A stretch of 64,000 bases of DNA from Polytrichum commune (taxonomy: Eukaryota; Streptophyta; Polytrichopsida; Polytrichales; Polytrichaceae). Position 1 is the stretch's first letter. Every line of letters starts with the position of its first letter. This document shows positions 23,290 to 34,573 of the stretch, piece after piece. The DNA lies in assembly GCA_950295325.1 (NCBI GenBank), contig OX485804.1:65378533-65442532 (forward strand), in the 5' to 3' direction. The notes below the pieces were generated by a model, which saw nothing but the letters and a program-made list of their open reading frames with translations, was not told the origin of the DNA and made no database searches. A program made the translations under genes and the position numbers.

Positions 23290-23642
23290 TATTCGAAGGG
23301 AATTCCTAGTTACATATTTGAACATATATCATTCTTAGGAGGGGAAAATCTTGTAAACAAGGAGTATTAATTTCACAATCATTCACACACACGATTCCTA
23401 GTTCTAATATCAAGTGTACCCCCGAGCTCATTATTAAAGTGAATAATTTGATGCTCATAAAATGATCGTATAGGTCCCTCCACCCCCCCCAAAAAATCTT
23501 GATTATTGAGTTTAAAATGATTATCATGTCACCAGCACATAATCAAATCTTTTCTAGACACAAATCTTTTGGGTATCCATTGTTGGGGCTACACTTAACC
23601 ACATAGCACTCAAATAACATGTGTCCATTAAAGGTGGAGAGA
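23290..23642 (+). repeat. Dispersed repeat R6, copy
   Basis: Contains ATGCTCATAAAATGATCGTA, TAGGTCCCTCC, AAATCTTTTCTAGACAC and TTGTTGGGGCTACACTTAACC, in the order seen at 7.8 and 61.1 kb. Its right end abuts a MITE. Confidence 0.55.
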
Positions 23643-24372
23643 GGGAATTATTGTATACAAGCATACCTCGCATCCATCCAACATAATATTTGACCCCCTA
23701 TAGGTTTGTTGTTGATTCATCTCAAACGACCTTGAGTACACTAATTTGGAGTCTTTAAAACTACTATGATTATTTCCTTCTTGCAATTGATTTTTCAATT
23801 TGTGCCCCCCCCCAAATAAAATAAAAATGACCACGATTATCCCATTTAGTGCGTGTGGCACTAATTCCCAAAACACTCACTATTTTCCCAAATGTCAAAA
23901 TTAGTGAGGGCTGAAATTTTTATTGAGCGATACTAAATTCACAAATGCATCTCATTTACTATGCATTTCGAGAAAATTAGTGCATGCGTGCTCTAAGGTG
24001 TTTGTAGAGTGCACAATTTTTCCGTTGAGCTCGAAGAAGCTTCTTCTTCTTCTTCTTCTTCTTCTCAGTTGGCGCCACTCATTCTTGAGACATCTCCTAG
24101 CACCAAGGGACTGAAGAGAGCTTGCAATGAGAATTTCCAACACTTTGATACATTGGGCTCCCAAAACCCTAAATCTTACGGTGACACTGAATTCATAGTG
24201 TGAAGAAATTTAGTATCACCTTCTTTAATTTCCAACACACTCTATTAATCCACCCTTACTAAATGATAATTCCAATATCAAATCAACTAAAAAAAGGTAG
24301 CATCTAAATTGCATATTATTTCAGGGCTTTAATGTTGAATGAATGATATATACACTTGTATACGACGATTCC
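23643..24372. mobile_element. MITE (family m), copy 2, enlarged
   Basis: The left end GGGAATTATTGTATACAAGC and the right end (minus strand GGAATCGTCGTATACAAG) are inverted. Family-typical CATCCATCCAACATAA and TCAAATCAACTAAAAAA phrases are present. At 730 bp it is three times longer than its relatives. The extra sequence includes a (CTT)n run at 24037-24065. Confidence 0.55.
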
Positions 24373-26395
24373 ATCTTTCCAATAAAAATAAGTAACCGAA
24401 TTTAGACCCGTCTACATTATATTGTACATTGTCTTTCTTGACCCACTACTTGCACAGGTGCCCTTCATCAGGCCTGCCTTATAATGGGTGAGCTTTGAGA
24501 AAGAGATATGTATGCTACACTGCTCATGTGTTCATTGAGATGGGTGTGAAAGGCGTTGAGCTTATCGTGTATAATAATATCATTGCATTAGCAGGCTCGT
24601 TTCACAGGTGGTAGCTAAGCTTAGCCTTGTGGGCTTGGGACTTGTGCATCATGTCAAAGTCCACAAGAAAGTTGGAGGACCAAGGGACCCTTAACTTAGG
24701 ACACCTCCTAGCCCCTTTCCACAACACATGAAGAAGAATTGGGAAAGGTAGAATCGGTGCCTATGATAGGCCATTTGACCGAGGGAAAGAGAGCATTGAT
24801 TTATCAAGACAAAGCAAAGCAAAACAAAGCAAAACATCAGTCTTGACTTTCACTGGCTTAATAAAGTTGGGCTAGCTAACTTAGGGTTCGGCCGCACCAC
24901 CTAGTTAAGAGAATTAGCTAACTTTATGAGTTAGTTCAGACTATCTAACTAGAGTTCTAGCTAACCAAAATCATGGTCAAATCTGCGTGCACCACCTAGT
25001 TAGGCGAATCAACTAGCATAATGAGTCAGTGAGGATCAACTTTAGGAACATGTCGGCTAACCAATCGCATGCTCGCACATCTCGGTTACGACTAACCAAA
25101 GGTTGACCAATTTAGGAGCTAAGGCTGACTGACCGAAGTTTTGCTCGATTTGTCCGAGATTTGAACATGACACTAATCATGATACATCATGATTTTGTGG
25201 TATACACCATTTGTGTTTCATTATAATAATGAAAATCTTCAAATCCTAAAAATAAAATGTATTTAAGTATGAAAATATGACATGACATTACCGTACTATT
25301 TAAGGATTATTTTATCAATTGAAACGTATGCTAATTTAGGATGATGTAAGACATCGTGCGGTCCACCTAGTAGCAAAATGGAGAAGAGATGGGGAAACGA
25401 GAAGCAAACATACAAGAAGAAACTTGGGTTGATTAGTGCTAAAGGTTAGTTAGCATCCAATGGCACCCAAAAGTGATCCCAAGCCACGTGGTGTGGAAAA
25501 TATGACCTATCCACAACCAATCACTGCATCTAACCTATCATTGCATCCTTTTTCATGCCATCACTTCTAAAATTAACCATTTTGGATCTACACAGTAATC
25601 GTTCCACTCTTAGACTAGTGCACCGGAAGTGATTGTTCAACAATTCCTGGATATTTCCACCTTAACCCGCCAATCCCATCATACCATGTACATTTTGTGA
25701 CGTCCATTCTTAACTACAAGCCTTGCCCATACATCACTCAAATACAGGTGCCATGCAAGCTGAGGGGGAGTGGCCCATAAGAGCCACCTGTATAGTAGAC
25801 CAAAAGGGGAGTTTGACATGTTTTGCAATTGAGGAAGGTGGATGGAAAGATGCAACATAGGCTGTCGGAGTGAAGGAAGTCCAAGCTGCAAACTCCTGCC
25901 ATGCTTGGTGTACATGTACATGTTCCTCCTGATTCAACTCCCGGGAAGTCAATTCAAGCTCCAGCCCATCAGCATACGTTTGGCCCAGAAGTCCCCCATA
26001 TATATTCCCCCAGTTTTCCCTTGACTACTGCCGCCATAGCACTGGACTTTTTGCAACCCCGGCCGTCCATGGGGGAAAGTACAATAGCCGATCACGGCCA
26101 AAGCGCCAAGTTGTTGTTCACACCGAACCTTCAAATCCATGATACGTGTTATATATCCCCCATAAAGTGAGGCTTTTGGTCAAACATGAGGCGGTTAAAC
26201 CCTTGGGTTTGGATCGGAGTTTCTCTTTCACACCTTGCCGTGTCATAGGTCTAGAATAGAATAGACGGATACAAGAACGAACGACACAGTGAGGAGTTTT
26301 GTTCTTGAGGGTTTCGGAGTTTGTGTCTGCGTTATTCTCCTAGGAACTACTCATCTCGCCTGTAGTTAACCAAATCGTATGGTCCACGTATGAGA
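24373..26395. other. Intergenic stretch with small tandem motifs
   Basis: No gene is recognised. AAAGC/AAAAC repeats lie at 24803-24838. A phrase GCACCACCTAGTTArGmGAAT is repeated with a 91-bp offset (about 24892 and 24983). 25680-26160 has overlapping open frames on both strands with GC above the surroundings but no motif. Confidence 0.35.
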
Positions 26396-27660
26396 TAACA
26401 ATACAACATGTCACATACGAGCATCAAAGGAAATGAAATCGCAAACTTTCTTGTGAACAACAACATCACTTTTGACAAACCTAGCCCTGCACTACACCAT
26501 ACTGGCTGAACAAAATCCTAACATAAGAATAGAGAGGAGAAATTCAAATCCTACATGCTTACTTAATCATAAAACACAAAACACCAAACTAACACTCGCA
26601 CAAACCAAACACCCATACGTAGATAAAAGGGTCTTTAATGACCAAATCAACCATAAATCATCCAACCACTTCTAGAAGGCCCTTGGCATTTCTGACACAT
26701 AAGTCACACAAATGTTAAAATTAAGATATGCACAATACATTGAAAACCATCAGAAAGCATCTTTTGGCCACTCTATCATCCAAACCCAAATTCACACTAT
26801 GCCCAAAGAATGCGAATGTCATATTGCCATACTTGCCATCCACATGTCAAATCCATACATAAAAGGACTCCAAATAATACACCATAACAAAGTTGTCCAT
26901 CAAATAGTAGATAGATAAAAACTCCGGTCCCTTTTTAGCAAGGGGCCGGCGTGAATAAAGTGTCCGTTCGTAATGCCAATGACCCGATGCCCACTGGACA
27001 AGGGGACATTGGGACAATACTACTCTCCCCTTTCGAGGATGGACACTATAGTGACACACTATACTAGTTCCTAGCTAGCCACTAGTGCCTTGAAGATACC
27101 GGACATGGTATCCACCCAAAGGGCTTTGAGGTACCCATACAACAAGGTCCAAGGACCCCCCACCATAGTTGGGTGGACTAAGGCGGTGAGCACCACGCCG
27201 GCATGGGGAATAGAACCCACAACCTCTTCATTGGGGGCCATGAGCCCTAACCACCAAGCCAAGGCCCGTGGTGCCTCCATCAAATAGTACATACAACCAA
27301 TTGAACAAACATACAAGATTGTACACTCTTATTAATGCAGGAAATCAAAACTCCCATCTTAAGATATCACGGTGCCGGAGTGGTTACTCTAATGCACATG
27401 CTCTCCCACCCCCATGTACATGCATGGCTTGTTTACAACCAGATATATCTTTTATGTATACTAGGAGCCCCCAAACAATAGCCAACCATCACTAAACCCA
27501 TCCTCACCAAATATAATCCAATTCATTGAATTCACATATTGCCATGATAGATTCCCCAACACCGTTGTTAAAGAAAAATCCAATGAGTATAATCCACTCA
27601 TGCAGACACTTAGAACAACATGTTGGAATATCAATGCTAACCATGGCGAGGACTGACTAG
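26396..27660 (+). pseudogene. Restriction-like-endonuclease LINE, 3' part (copy 2), split by a SINE
   Basis: A 5'-truncated LINE. It opens with SHTSIKGNEIANFLVNNN (26411-26465), the end of an RNase H domain (usual IxGNExAD, here N for the last D). A region collinear with the 63.9-kb copy follows (KHPYVDKRVF...QINHKSSNHF; LKLRYAQYIENH). A decayed zinc knuckle follows, then YIKGLQIIHHNKVVHQIV. After the SINE the protein resumes as LLCILGAPK, then IQFIEFTYCHDRFPNTVV and YNPL near 27515-27595. The zinc-knuckle cysteines are partly lost and there are several frameshifts. RNase H, CCHC knuckle, then a restriction-like nuclease is the order I infer. Confidence 0.75.
26910..27275 (-). mobile_element. 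tRNA-derived SINE-A, copy 1, in the LINE
   Basis: A 366-bp element on the minus strand. The 5' head has pol III boxes: TGGCTTGGTGGTTAGGG (A-box) and GGGTTCTATTCCCC (B-box). The 3' end is a TATC repeat. It is flanked by an exact 14-bp target duplication TCCATCAAATAGTA (26896-26909 and 27276-27289). Removing it rejoins the LINE reading frame. It has a near-identical copy at 29874-30245. No coding capacity. Confidence 0.92.
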
Positions 27661-27682
27661 GGCCACAAATGAGTGAACAAAC

Positions 27683-27842
27683 AACTTAACAACCACATAA
27701 TGCAATTCAATGTTGTTACATCACGAAGCTTACACAAAGATGGCTTAAGGCCCATGTATCCTAATGATGAAATTGGAGTGACCACACATGTTATGGATTA
27801 CTCCTCACAAAAGCCTAACCAATGGTATCACCACTACATTGC
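27683..27842 (+). repeat. 160-bp direct repeat, left copy
   Basis: The segment CAACTTAACAACCACATAAT...ACCAATGGTATCACCACTACATTG recurs in the same orientation at 30353-30512. The two bracket the gypsy pol remnant between them. They could be LTR pieces or an unrelated duplicated repeat; no TG/CA ends are evident. A (GTT)n run follows at 27958-27980. Confidence 0.55.
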
Positions 27843-28209
27843 ATGGTCTTATGAGCTAGCTACTAAGCATGTATGTGAGTATAGCTCGCATGCGAGCATA
27901 ATCTTTGAACAACTTGGAAATGTGGTCAACTTCAAAAACTATGCTCATTTCCCTTGTTTGTTGTTGTTGTTGTTGTTGTTAGTGGAATGTTTGAGGTGTT
28001 TTGGTTGAGGCTTAGCCATGGTAGGAGCTCCCAACAAACGTGGAGCCACATTCAGAGGAGCTGTGAGTTGCCGGCAAATTTGACATGGTGTTGGCCCTTA
28101 GGTATTTTATTTCATGTTTGAATGTTTGAGAGACAATCCAAGGCCAATCAATTCATGCTTTAGCATTTGCAAGGATGATGGATTCTAAAGTCCTAAAGGA
28201 AACAAGGTT

Positions 28210-30350
28210 GTTATTGTAGCAAAATCAAAATGTGTTGATGATACCACTGATACATGTTGTCCACATCTATCTGCCAACCACTAAGATCATTAATATTGGG
28301 TAGTTTCCATGCATTGTGGCCTTTGAAATGTTGCCCAATGTTGCATGATTTGTTTGTGATAACGCTTGTCTTGGTGTAAACATGAGGTTTGTTGGAGCAA
28401 TGCAATATTGTTGGATGTAATCCCATCTCCGGGTTGTGTCTTTGCCCCTCACCCTTCCTCTTAACATATCATCCTTTGATTTAATTGCTACCATTCTAAG
28501 GTAAGGCAAACAATTAATTACATACACTTCCTTGTTGATGTCGTTGTACACGTTTTTTAATCCTACTTTCTTGACCCACTCATAATTTGGCAAGGTGCTC
28601 TGCTACGCAACATGCGAGATTCATTGCTATGGCAGACAAATCTTCCATGGCATGTTCAACGTTGTAATGTTTGTTGTGGAGAGAATGTGGGTGATATATA
28701 ATGACAATAGGGTTGGTTGTACGCCATAGATTAATTCAAATGGCGTGAAATCCATTGCTACTTAGTATGTGACTCGATATGCCCAAAGAGCGGTTGGTAG
28801 GCATTCATCCCAATTAATTTTATATTATGTCACAAACTTAGCAAGCATTCCCACTAAAATTTTATTAGTAGACTCTATATGACCATTTCCTTGCGGATAA
28901 CATAGTGTGGAAGTGCGTTTTTATTTATTACAAATGAGTCCGGAAATTGGGTTATTGTATCATTGACAACATGTCCTCCTTGGTCAGATACTAGCTCTAA
29001 AGGACATCCAAATTAGGTAATAACAACATCGTAGATGAACTTGGCTATGACTGCGGCAATGTTGGTTCATAAGGCTTTGTTCTTCACCCATTCCATAACG
29101 TATCTCATTAAGATGAAGATATATATATATATATATGCTTTGAGCATTTTTTGAATCGGGCTTGATGGGGCCACAAAGTCCCTTCTCCATTGCATAAAGG
29201 GACCTAATGGTAGAATCAATTTGATTGGGTTCTTTTCGGATTGTATGAACAATGTATGTATTTGACAGTCATGATATGCACAACAATACATATGTTTGTC
29301 CTTGTGTAGCATGCGTTAGTAGTATTTGGGCTTGCAGTTATTTTTGTAATGGTGGACTCACTGCCTAGGGGTCTTCTTGAAAGATGATTGTGGAGTTGAG
29401 GTAATATTCTTGTTGTTTCTCTGCGAGCTAGATGTATCCATAAAACGTTATCCACACCATTTTTGTAGAGTATGTTGTTGATTAATGTATATAGGTAGGC
29501 CATAAGGATATACCATGTTTTTCTACATCCCATGAGGTAGGTTGGCAAATTGCCGGTTGAGAGGTACGTTGTTAGTTCCTCAATCCATTGGTTTGCCAAC
29601 GTTATTGACGAGATAAATGTTGGGTAAACATTCATCTGTTTTGAGGCATTGGGAGATAACTCTACTTGAAAGAAGGTCGAGTATAGTATGCGTTTTCCAA
29701 TTTATCTACAATTTCAAAGTCGTATTCCAACATGAGATCCTACCCATTATGGTGGGTTGATTTACTAAGTATGTTAATGCGTGATGATCCATGATAAACT
29801 GAAACCTTTTTCCTAGTAAATAATGGCTATATTTTGAATTGCATATATTATTGGCAATTGCATATATTTTTTTGTGCCCACGGGCCTTGGCTTGGTGGTT
29901 AGGGCTCATGGCCCCCAATGAGGAGGTTGTGGGTTCTATTCCCCATGCCGGCGTGGTGCTCACCACCTTAGTCCACCCAACTATATATGGTGGGGGGTCC
30001 TTTGGACCTTGTTGTATGGGTACCTCAAAGCCCTTTGGGGGGATACCATGTCCGGTATCTTCAAGGCACTAGTGGCTAGCTAGGAACTAGTATGGTGTGT
30101 CACTATAGTGCCCATCCTCGAAAGGGGAGAGTAGTATTGCCCCAATGTCCCCTTGTCCAGTGGGCATCGGGCCATTGACATTACGAACGGACACTTTATT
30201 CACGCCGGCGCCTTGCTAAAAAGGGACCGGAGTTTCTATCTATCTGGCAATGCTTCTCGTTCTATTATGGAATAATTCCGTTTGATCGTTGTGAGTGTAC
30301 GATTTGCATAAGTCATGGGTTGGTCAACCTTCCCCATTGGGTTTTTGCAC
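28210..30350 (-). pseudogene. Ty3/gypsy pol remnant (RNase H and integrase), split by a SINE
   Basis: Read on the minus strand from 30350 downwards: MGKVDQPMTYANRTLTTIKR (start of RNase H), NYSIIEREAL, then the SINE. After it come SKYSHYLLGKRFQFIMDHHA and LTYLVNQPTIMGRIS (29865-29720). Integrase follows: LARRETTRIL (29430), WxxDFVAP/GPIKPDSKN (29180), YPQGNGHIESTNKILVGMLA and WDECLPTALWAYRVTY near 28900-28760, then TPFELIYG. Stops and frameshifts are frequent. RT, gag and clear LTRs are missing. The LWAYR/TPFELIYG integrase wording suggests a non-chromovirus (Tat/Athila-like) plant lineage, distinct from the 51-61 kb element; that assignment is tentative. Confidence 0.75.
29874..30245 (+). 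mobile_element. tRNA-derived SINE-A, copy 2, in the gypsy pol
   Basis: Same family as 26910-27275 but in the opposite orientation: A-box TTGGCTTGGTGGTTAGGG and B-box GGGTTCTATTCCCC near its start, TATCTATC tail at 30237-30244. The insertion separates two halves of a gypsy RNase H frame. Flanks TGGCAATTGC (about 29851) and TGGCAATGC (30245) look like a decayed target duplication with extra T-rich sequence on the 5' side. Confidence 0.85.
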
Positions 30351-30352
30351 AC

Positions 30353-30512
30353 AACTTAACAACCATGTAATGCGACGCAACGTTGTTACACTACATAGCT
30401 TACACAAAGATGGCTCAAGGCCTATGTATTCTAATGATGAGCTAGGAGTGTTGCACACGTTGTGGACTACTCCCCACAAGAGCCTAACCAATGGTATCAC
30501 CACTACATTGTG
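30353..30512 (+). repeat. 160-bp direct repeat, right copy
   Basis: Second copy of the segment at 27683-27842, with scattered substitutions (AATGATGAGCTAGGAGTG versus AATGATGAAATTGGAGTG). Confidence 0.55.
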
Positions 30513-31366
30513 ATGTCTTCCTTATCATGATAATCACAAGATATAATAGCGTTACATGGATTTGCCTACCCATTGTATATGTGGTAACATGAAAATTAAC
30601 CTAAGTAATTCAAAGGATACTATAGGTCTAATAGTTAACCCCCTTATTACCATCACAACCACTGTAAGAGACTCCATCCAGAAGCAATCAATACAAGCAC
30701 CCAAAAATCTCAACATGCCTTTAAGGAAAATAAAAAAATCTCATTAAACACAAACACCAAATATCCATAAAATTCCTCACATGCCTAGTTCTAACCAAGC
30801 TAAAACTTGACAATGAACAAGCTCCATGTGGATGCACCACAAGGAGACAATTCCTGCAAAATTTGACTATGCTATGCACAAGAGCCCACCTTTCAAAATG
30901 AAGGAAGTAATGTTACGTAGAAGCTTGGTCATACAAGATCAAAGTAAGGAAGAACAAGCTCTCCATTCAAGTCAATGACAAAAACACTGACATCATTTCA
31001 TTTCATTTCATTTCATTTATCCAAGTTTTTTTGAATTGGGAACAATTTTCACTACCGTGAATGTTGGTCTCAACTTGAAATGTGTGCACTAGAAAGTGTG
31101 TCATAACATCTCCTAGATATTTTTGCCATTTTGAAAAGCATAATGGTCAAGAGTTGAGTCTTTGTACTCCATCCCTTGTACTTTCATTTATGAAGGTGCG
31201 AGTGAGGGGGCTTGCTTTCTATGGTTGAAGTCTAGAAGGGCGGGTTTGTAATATCCTTGAGGGTGGAGTGCAAGAAATGTTTGCAACCACAATTGGGAAG
31301 CGATGCTTGAGGGGTCATGAGTTGCAAAGCCGAAGTGTAAGTGAATTTGCTTGGATTTGTGTCGTC
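30513..31366. other. No recognisable gene
   Basis: Intergenic. A (TTTCA)n pentanucleotide run is at 30997-31019. No coding motif. Confidence 0.4.
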
Positions 31367-31369
31367 CTA

Positions 31370-31585
31370 GCCTGTTGTACCCACATATATTAATATATTA
31401 GCAACCCCATGTCCATCCCACCCATTACAACCCCCCCCCCCCTCCACCAACCCATGCCATGTCGCCACCTTGGCTTCATGCCCAACATGTCTCCAAGTTT
31501 CCCCCACTATACCTACCTTTCCACATTCGTTTCCCCTTTCTTTTGTTACGTGTTTGCTTGGGGGAGGGGTCCTAGACATGTGACT
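31370..31585 (-). repeat. Dispersed repeat, copy 2 of the 4080-4329 segment
   Basis: The minus strand reads AACACGTAACAAAAGAAAGG, GGAAACGAATGTGGAAAG, then GGCATGAAGCCAAGGTGGCG, parallel to 4090-4200. It carries a C12 run at 31431-31442. Confidence 0.5.
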
Positions 31586-32136
31586 TTTTTTTCTTAGATC
31601 TTTCTTTGTTTCTTAGGCAAGAACAATGGGGAATGTTGGGGCGACCTTGTGCCTTTGCTCCAACTTGTGTCAGGACTCAGGTAGTGAAGGGGATTCATTT
31701 CAAGCACGTATGTGTAATTTTTTTTGTTTATTTTTGGACATGCATGGGGTGACACTTAAGCTTGTCATGATATCGATGGCCAAATTATTTTTTCATATAT
31801 ATATATATTGGTTTTTTGGAAATATTGTGTGCACTTTATTTTGGTGAGGGCTACACCTTCAAACTCCAAGACCCTCTTCCTCATCCATCACATTTCAACC
31901 ACTCAGACTTGTACGACTTCGGATGTCCACCCAAGAGCATGGTAGTAGTCAATCAAGTCCAAATGTGTAGTCGCTCACAAGGCAATTGAAAAACCACGAT
32001 ATGAATCTTACTATTTCTTTTCTTAGGGTCATTTTAATAGACACACCTCATTTTGTAGTAGTGAGATTCTTTGAGGATGGAGAAGAAGTCAAAAACGAAA
32101 ACTTCATATGTCATGTGTGTTATAGGGGCCTTTAAA
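31586..32136. other. No recognisable gene
   Basis: AT-rich with T runs and a short AT microsatellite near 31795. No coding motif. Confidence 0.35.
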
Positions 32137-32512
32137 TTTACTACACTAAATATGATACTTAATGTCACCAATTCTAATTGTCTTACTCAATACTAATTGT
32201 AAACTACAGTATAGTGTCACCAACACTAAATGTCAATCCAACATTATTCGTCATTCCTTGTATCAAATTTTGGGGCATTTATAGATTACAGTGTTGCAAA
32301 TACTGTCACTTACCAAGTGACTTTTCATCCAAATTTCAATCACCCATGACAATATTTCATCACAAGTTGCTGACAAGAGAAGGTAGGGTTTTGGCCAATG
32401 GATGAATTCATCCATTACCCATGACAATATTTATTAAGAAGTGTCATCTGAAAGGTTACCATAGTGACACTAAATACCATATGACACATTATATCATATT
32501 GAGTGTAGTTGG
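32137..32512. mobile_element. MITE (family t), copy 1
   Basis: Inverted ends TACACTAAATATGATA / TATCATATTGAGTGTA with repeated TAGTGTCACC motifs just inside. It shares its interior (ACTCAATACTAATTGTAAAC; CATCCAAATTTCAATCA) with an inverted copy at 37571-37971. The target duplication is not resolved. Confidence 0.6.
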
Positions 32513-32654
32513 TTCACTATCATTCTTGTCTTTTCATTTGGGGAAAAATTGCAGTGTAGCTAGGGCTGTCCAATTATGCTCACTTGGTCCACTTAGAATC
32601 CACAAACCCCAAGTACAGTCCAAAGAACTTAACAAATTTATATTACGTTTTGGT

Positions 32655-32852
32655 TGGTTTGGGGGGGAAGAACCAGTGGTTAGTTGCAGAAAAACTGGTT
32701 GAGTTCGGTTGAAGTTGGAGACTTCAGGAACTTTACCGAACATTTTCGAGGAATCTATAGAAGAATATACCTCAAATGAGTGAAAGCAAAACCGGAAGAT
32801 ATCAACATGGAGCCGGTTGGGTTTAGAATAACTAGCATCTTCCCGGGCACTG
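32655..32852. mobile_element. hAT-like MITE (family h), copy 4, left end damaged
   Basis: The right end TCTTCCCGGGCACTG fits the family. The left end is altered to a G-rich run followed by AGAACCAGTGGTTAG. The interior is family-typical (GACTTCAGGAA, AATCTATAGAAGAATA, AGCCGGTTGG). The 8-bp duplication is not clear. Confidence 0.65.
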
Positions 32853-33641
32853 GTTTCAAGGCTCCCTAGTATTGAGCCTGCGTGCATGGGATAGAGTCCA
32901 AGAGATAGAACTACAATGGCAACATTTTTTCTTTTTCTTTCTTTTTCTATGTCGTGTGGAAGGGTGGATTTCCCGGGTGTACGTTCGCATGTTGGGGTGC
33001 TTGGTGATAGTCGTAGAGAATGAGAATTTAGTGCCTTCTCATTCTCATTCTCATTCTCATTCTTCTAATGTGCGTTCGTTCATGTGGGCCCTGAGAATAT
33101 AACCATGGGATGCCCTCAACCTAGTGCAACAAGACTCATATTAAGTTTGAATCTGCACTAGATTGGCGCATCCATGATTATATTCCCATAGTCCACCTGA
33201 ACGAGCGCACACTGCTTCGTAATGTTATTATAACATATCACAATCCTTGGCACTGATATGAAAGAAAGATGGTTACTTCTAGCCTGGCATCCCACCATCA
33301 TGGGAGACTTATTGATTGATGTGGCATTGGAGGTTAATAAGGATTTCTCCATCAATATCGTTTTTTCACATCCGTTATTACTACTACAATTGTGCATGTT
33401 GAGAACCTTACTTGAATATATTAAATAATATATTATACCTCATGGTCATGGCAATCATCTGATCACTTATTATTCCTTTTCGTTATGGTCCCATAATGGC
33501 CATGTTGTAAGGGCTCGGGATTCATGGCGTCTCCGTAAAATCGTTCGTCAATGATCACGTGTGAAGGGGTAAGGCTACCCTTTACAAGTTTGACAGTTGA
33601 GCCATTCTCACACGATTTCATTTCACTAAACTGATTTGAGT
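32853..33641. other. No recognisable gene; short repeats
   Basis: A (TCTCAT)n hexanucleotide run is at 33035-33063. No coding motif is seen. Confidence 0.35.
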
Positions 33642-33865
33642 CAATGAACGGCAAGAACTGGCCACTAGTTACAACTGAACCGGTGGAGTTTGAAAAATAA
33701 CCAGTTGAAGTTCGAGACTTTAGAAAAATTACCGATCATTTTTAAGAATCTATGAAATAAACCTCAAATAAATAATAAAAACCGATAGATCACAATATGT
33801 AATTGGTTGGACTTGGGAACACTAGGGTTGTGAATGATCATGCCCAAAATTCTCCCAAGACATTG
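33642..33865. mobile_element. hAT-like MITE (family h), copy 5
   Basis: Starts CAATGAACGGCAAGAACTGG and ends ATTCTCCCAAGACATTG. The interior has AACCGGTGGAG, AACCAGTTGAAG and a GGTTGGACTTGG phrase as in the other copies. The flanks ATTTGAGT and AACAAGTT are not a convincing duplication. Confidence 0.7.
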
Positions 33866-34573
33866 AACAAGTTTTTTGATGTCATTGTCACATTTGATCA
33901 TTTAAAAATAGCTATAGAATAGTTCGATATATTTTCACCTTTCTAATGAATGAGTTAAAACAAACACCATGAAACCTGGGCATAGTGTAGGCCCCGGGTG
34001 TTATGATGCACCATATACAAATTTAATTTTAGGTTTTTGTAAGGTGGAAATGAGACTTATTTTGGTAAGTTGAAAAGGAAAAGGGGGAAGGGGGGGAGGA
34101 GGGGCGCTTAACAATGGTCACCTGCATCATCTCAAATCATTTGGCCTTGACAATTTGTGATAACTTATGTTTTGTATCCTTTATTTTGTTAAGGGTGCAA
34201 ATGAGAACTCCATTGCCGAAAGTTACAAGTACAACCAAGTCACATCATGGGTGCCAAGGCCAAGGAGTCGAAGGCTCAAGACAAAGACTCAAGGGAACCA
34301 ACAAAGCCACCTACTCACCCAAGAACAAAAGTAACAAACTGTGACAAATGTATATTCTTGTTGCCACTACGAATTCTTGGCTCATGTCTTGTCTAAATAA
34401 TGTTTTAAATGGACTTAGCATAACATAGCCATCCCCTTCACTTGTCTCCACATGGCATAGAGCATAGCATCATAGCTCCCCCTTGCTCGTCTCTACATCA
34501 CATGGAGCATGGCACAAGCGCTCCTCTGATTTTTTCCACCCCTACCATAGCGGTTAGGTAGTGATTTTTAATT
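33866..34573. other. No recognisable gene
   Basis: AT-rich, with a G/A-rich stretch at 34075-34110. Nothing coding is recognised. Confidence 0.35.
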
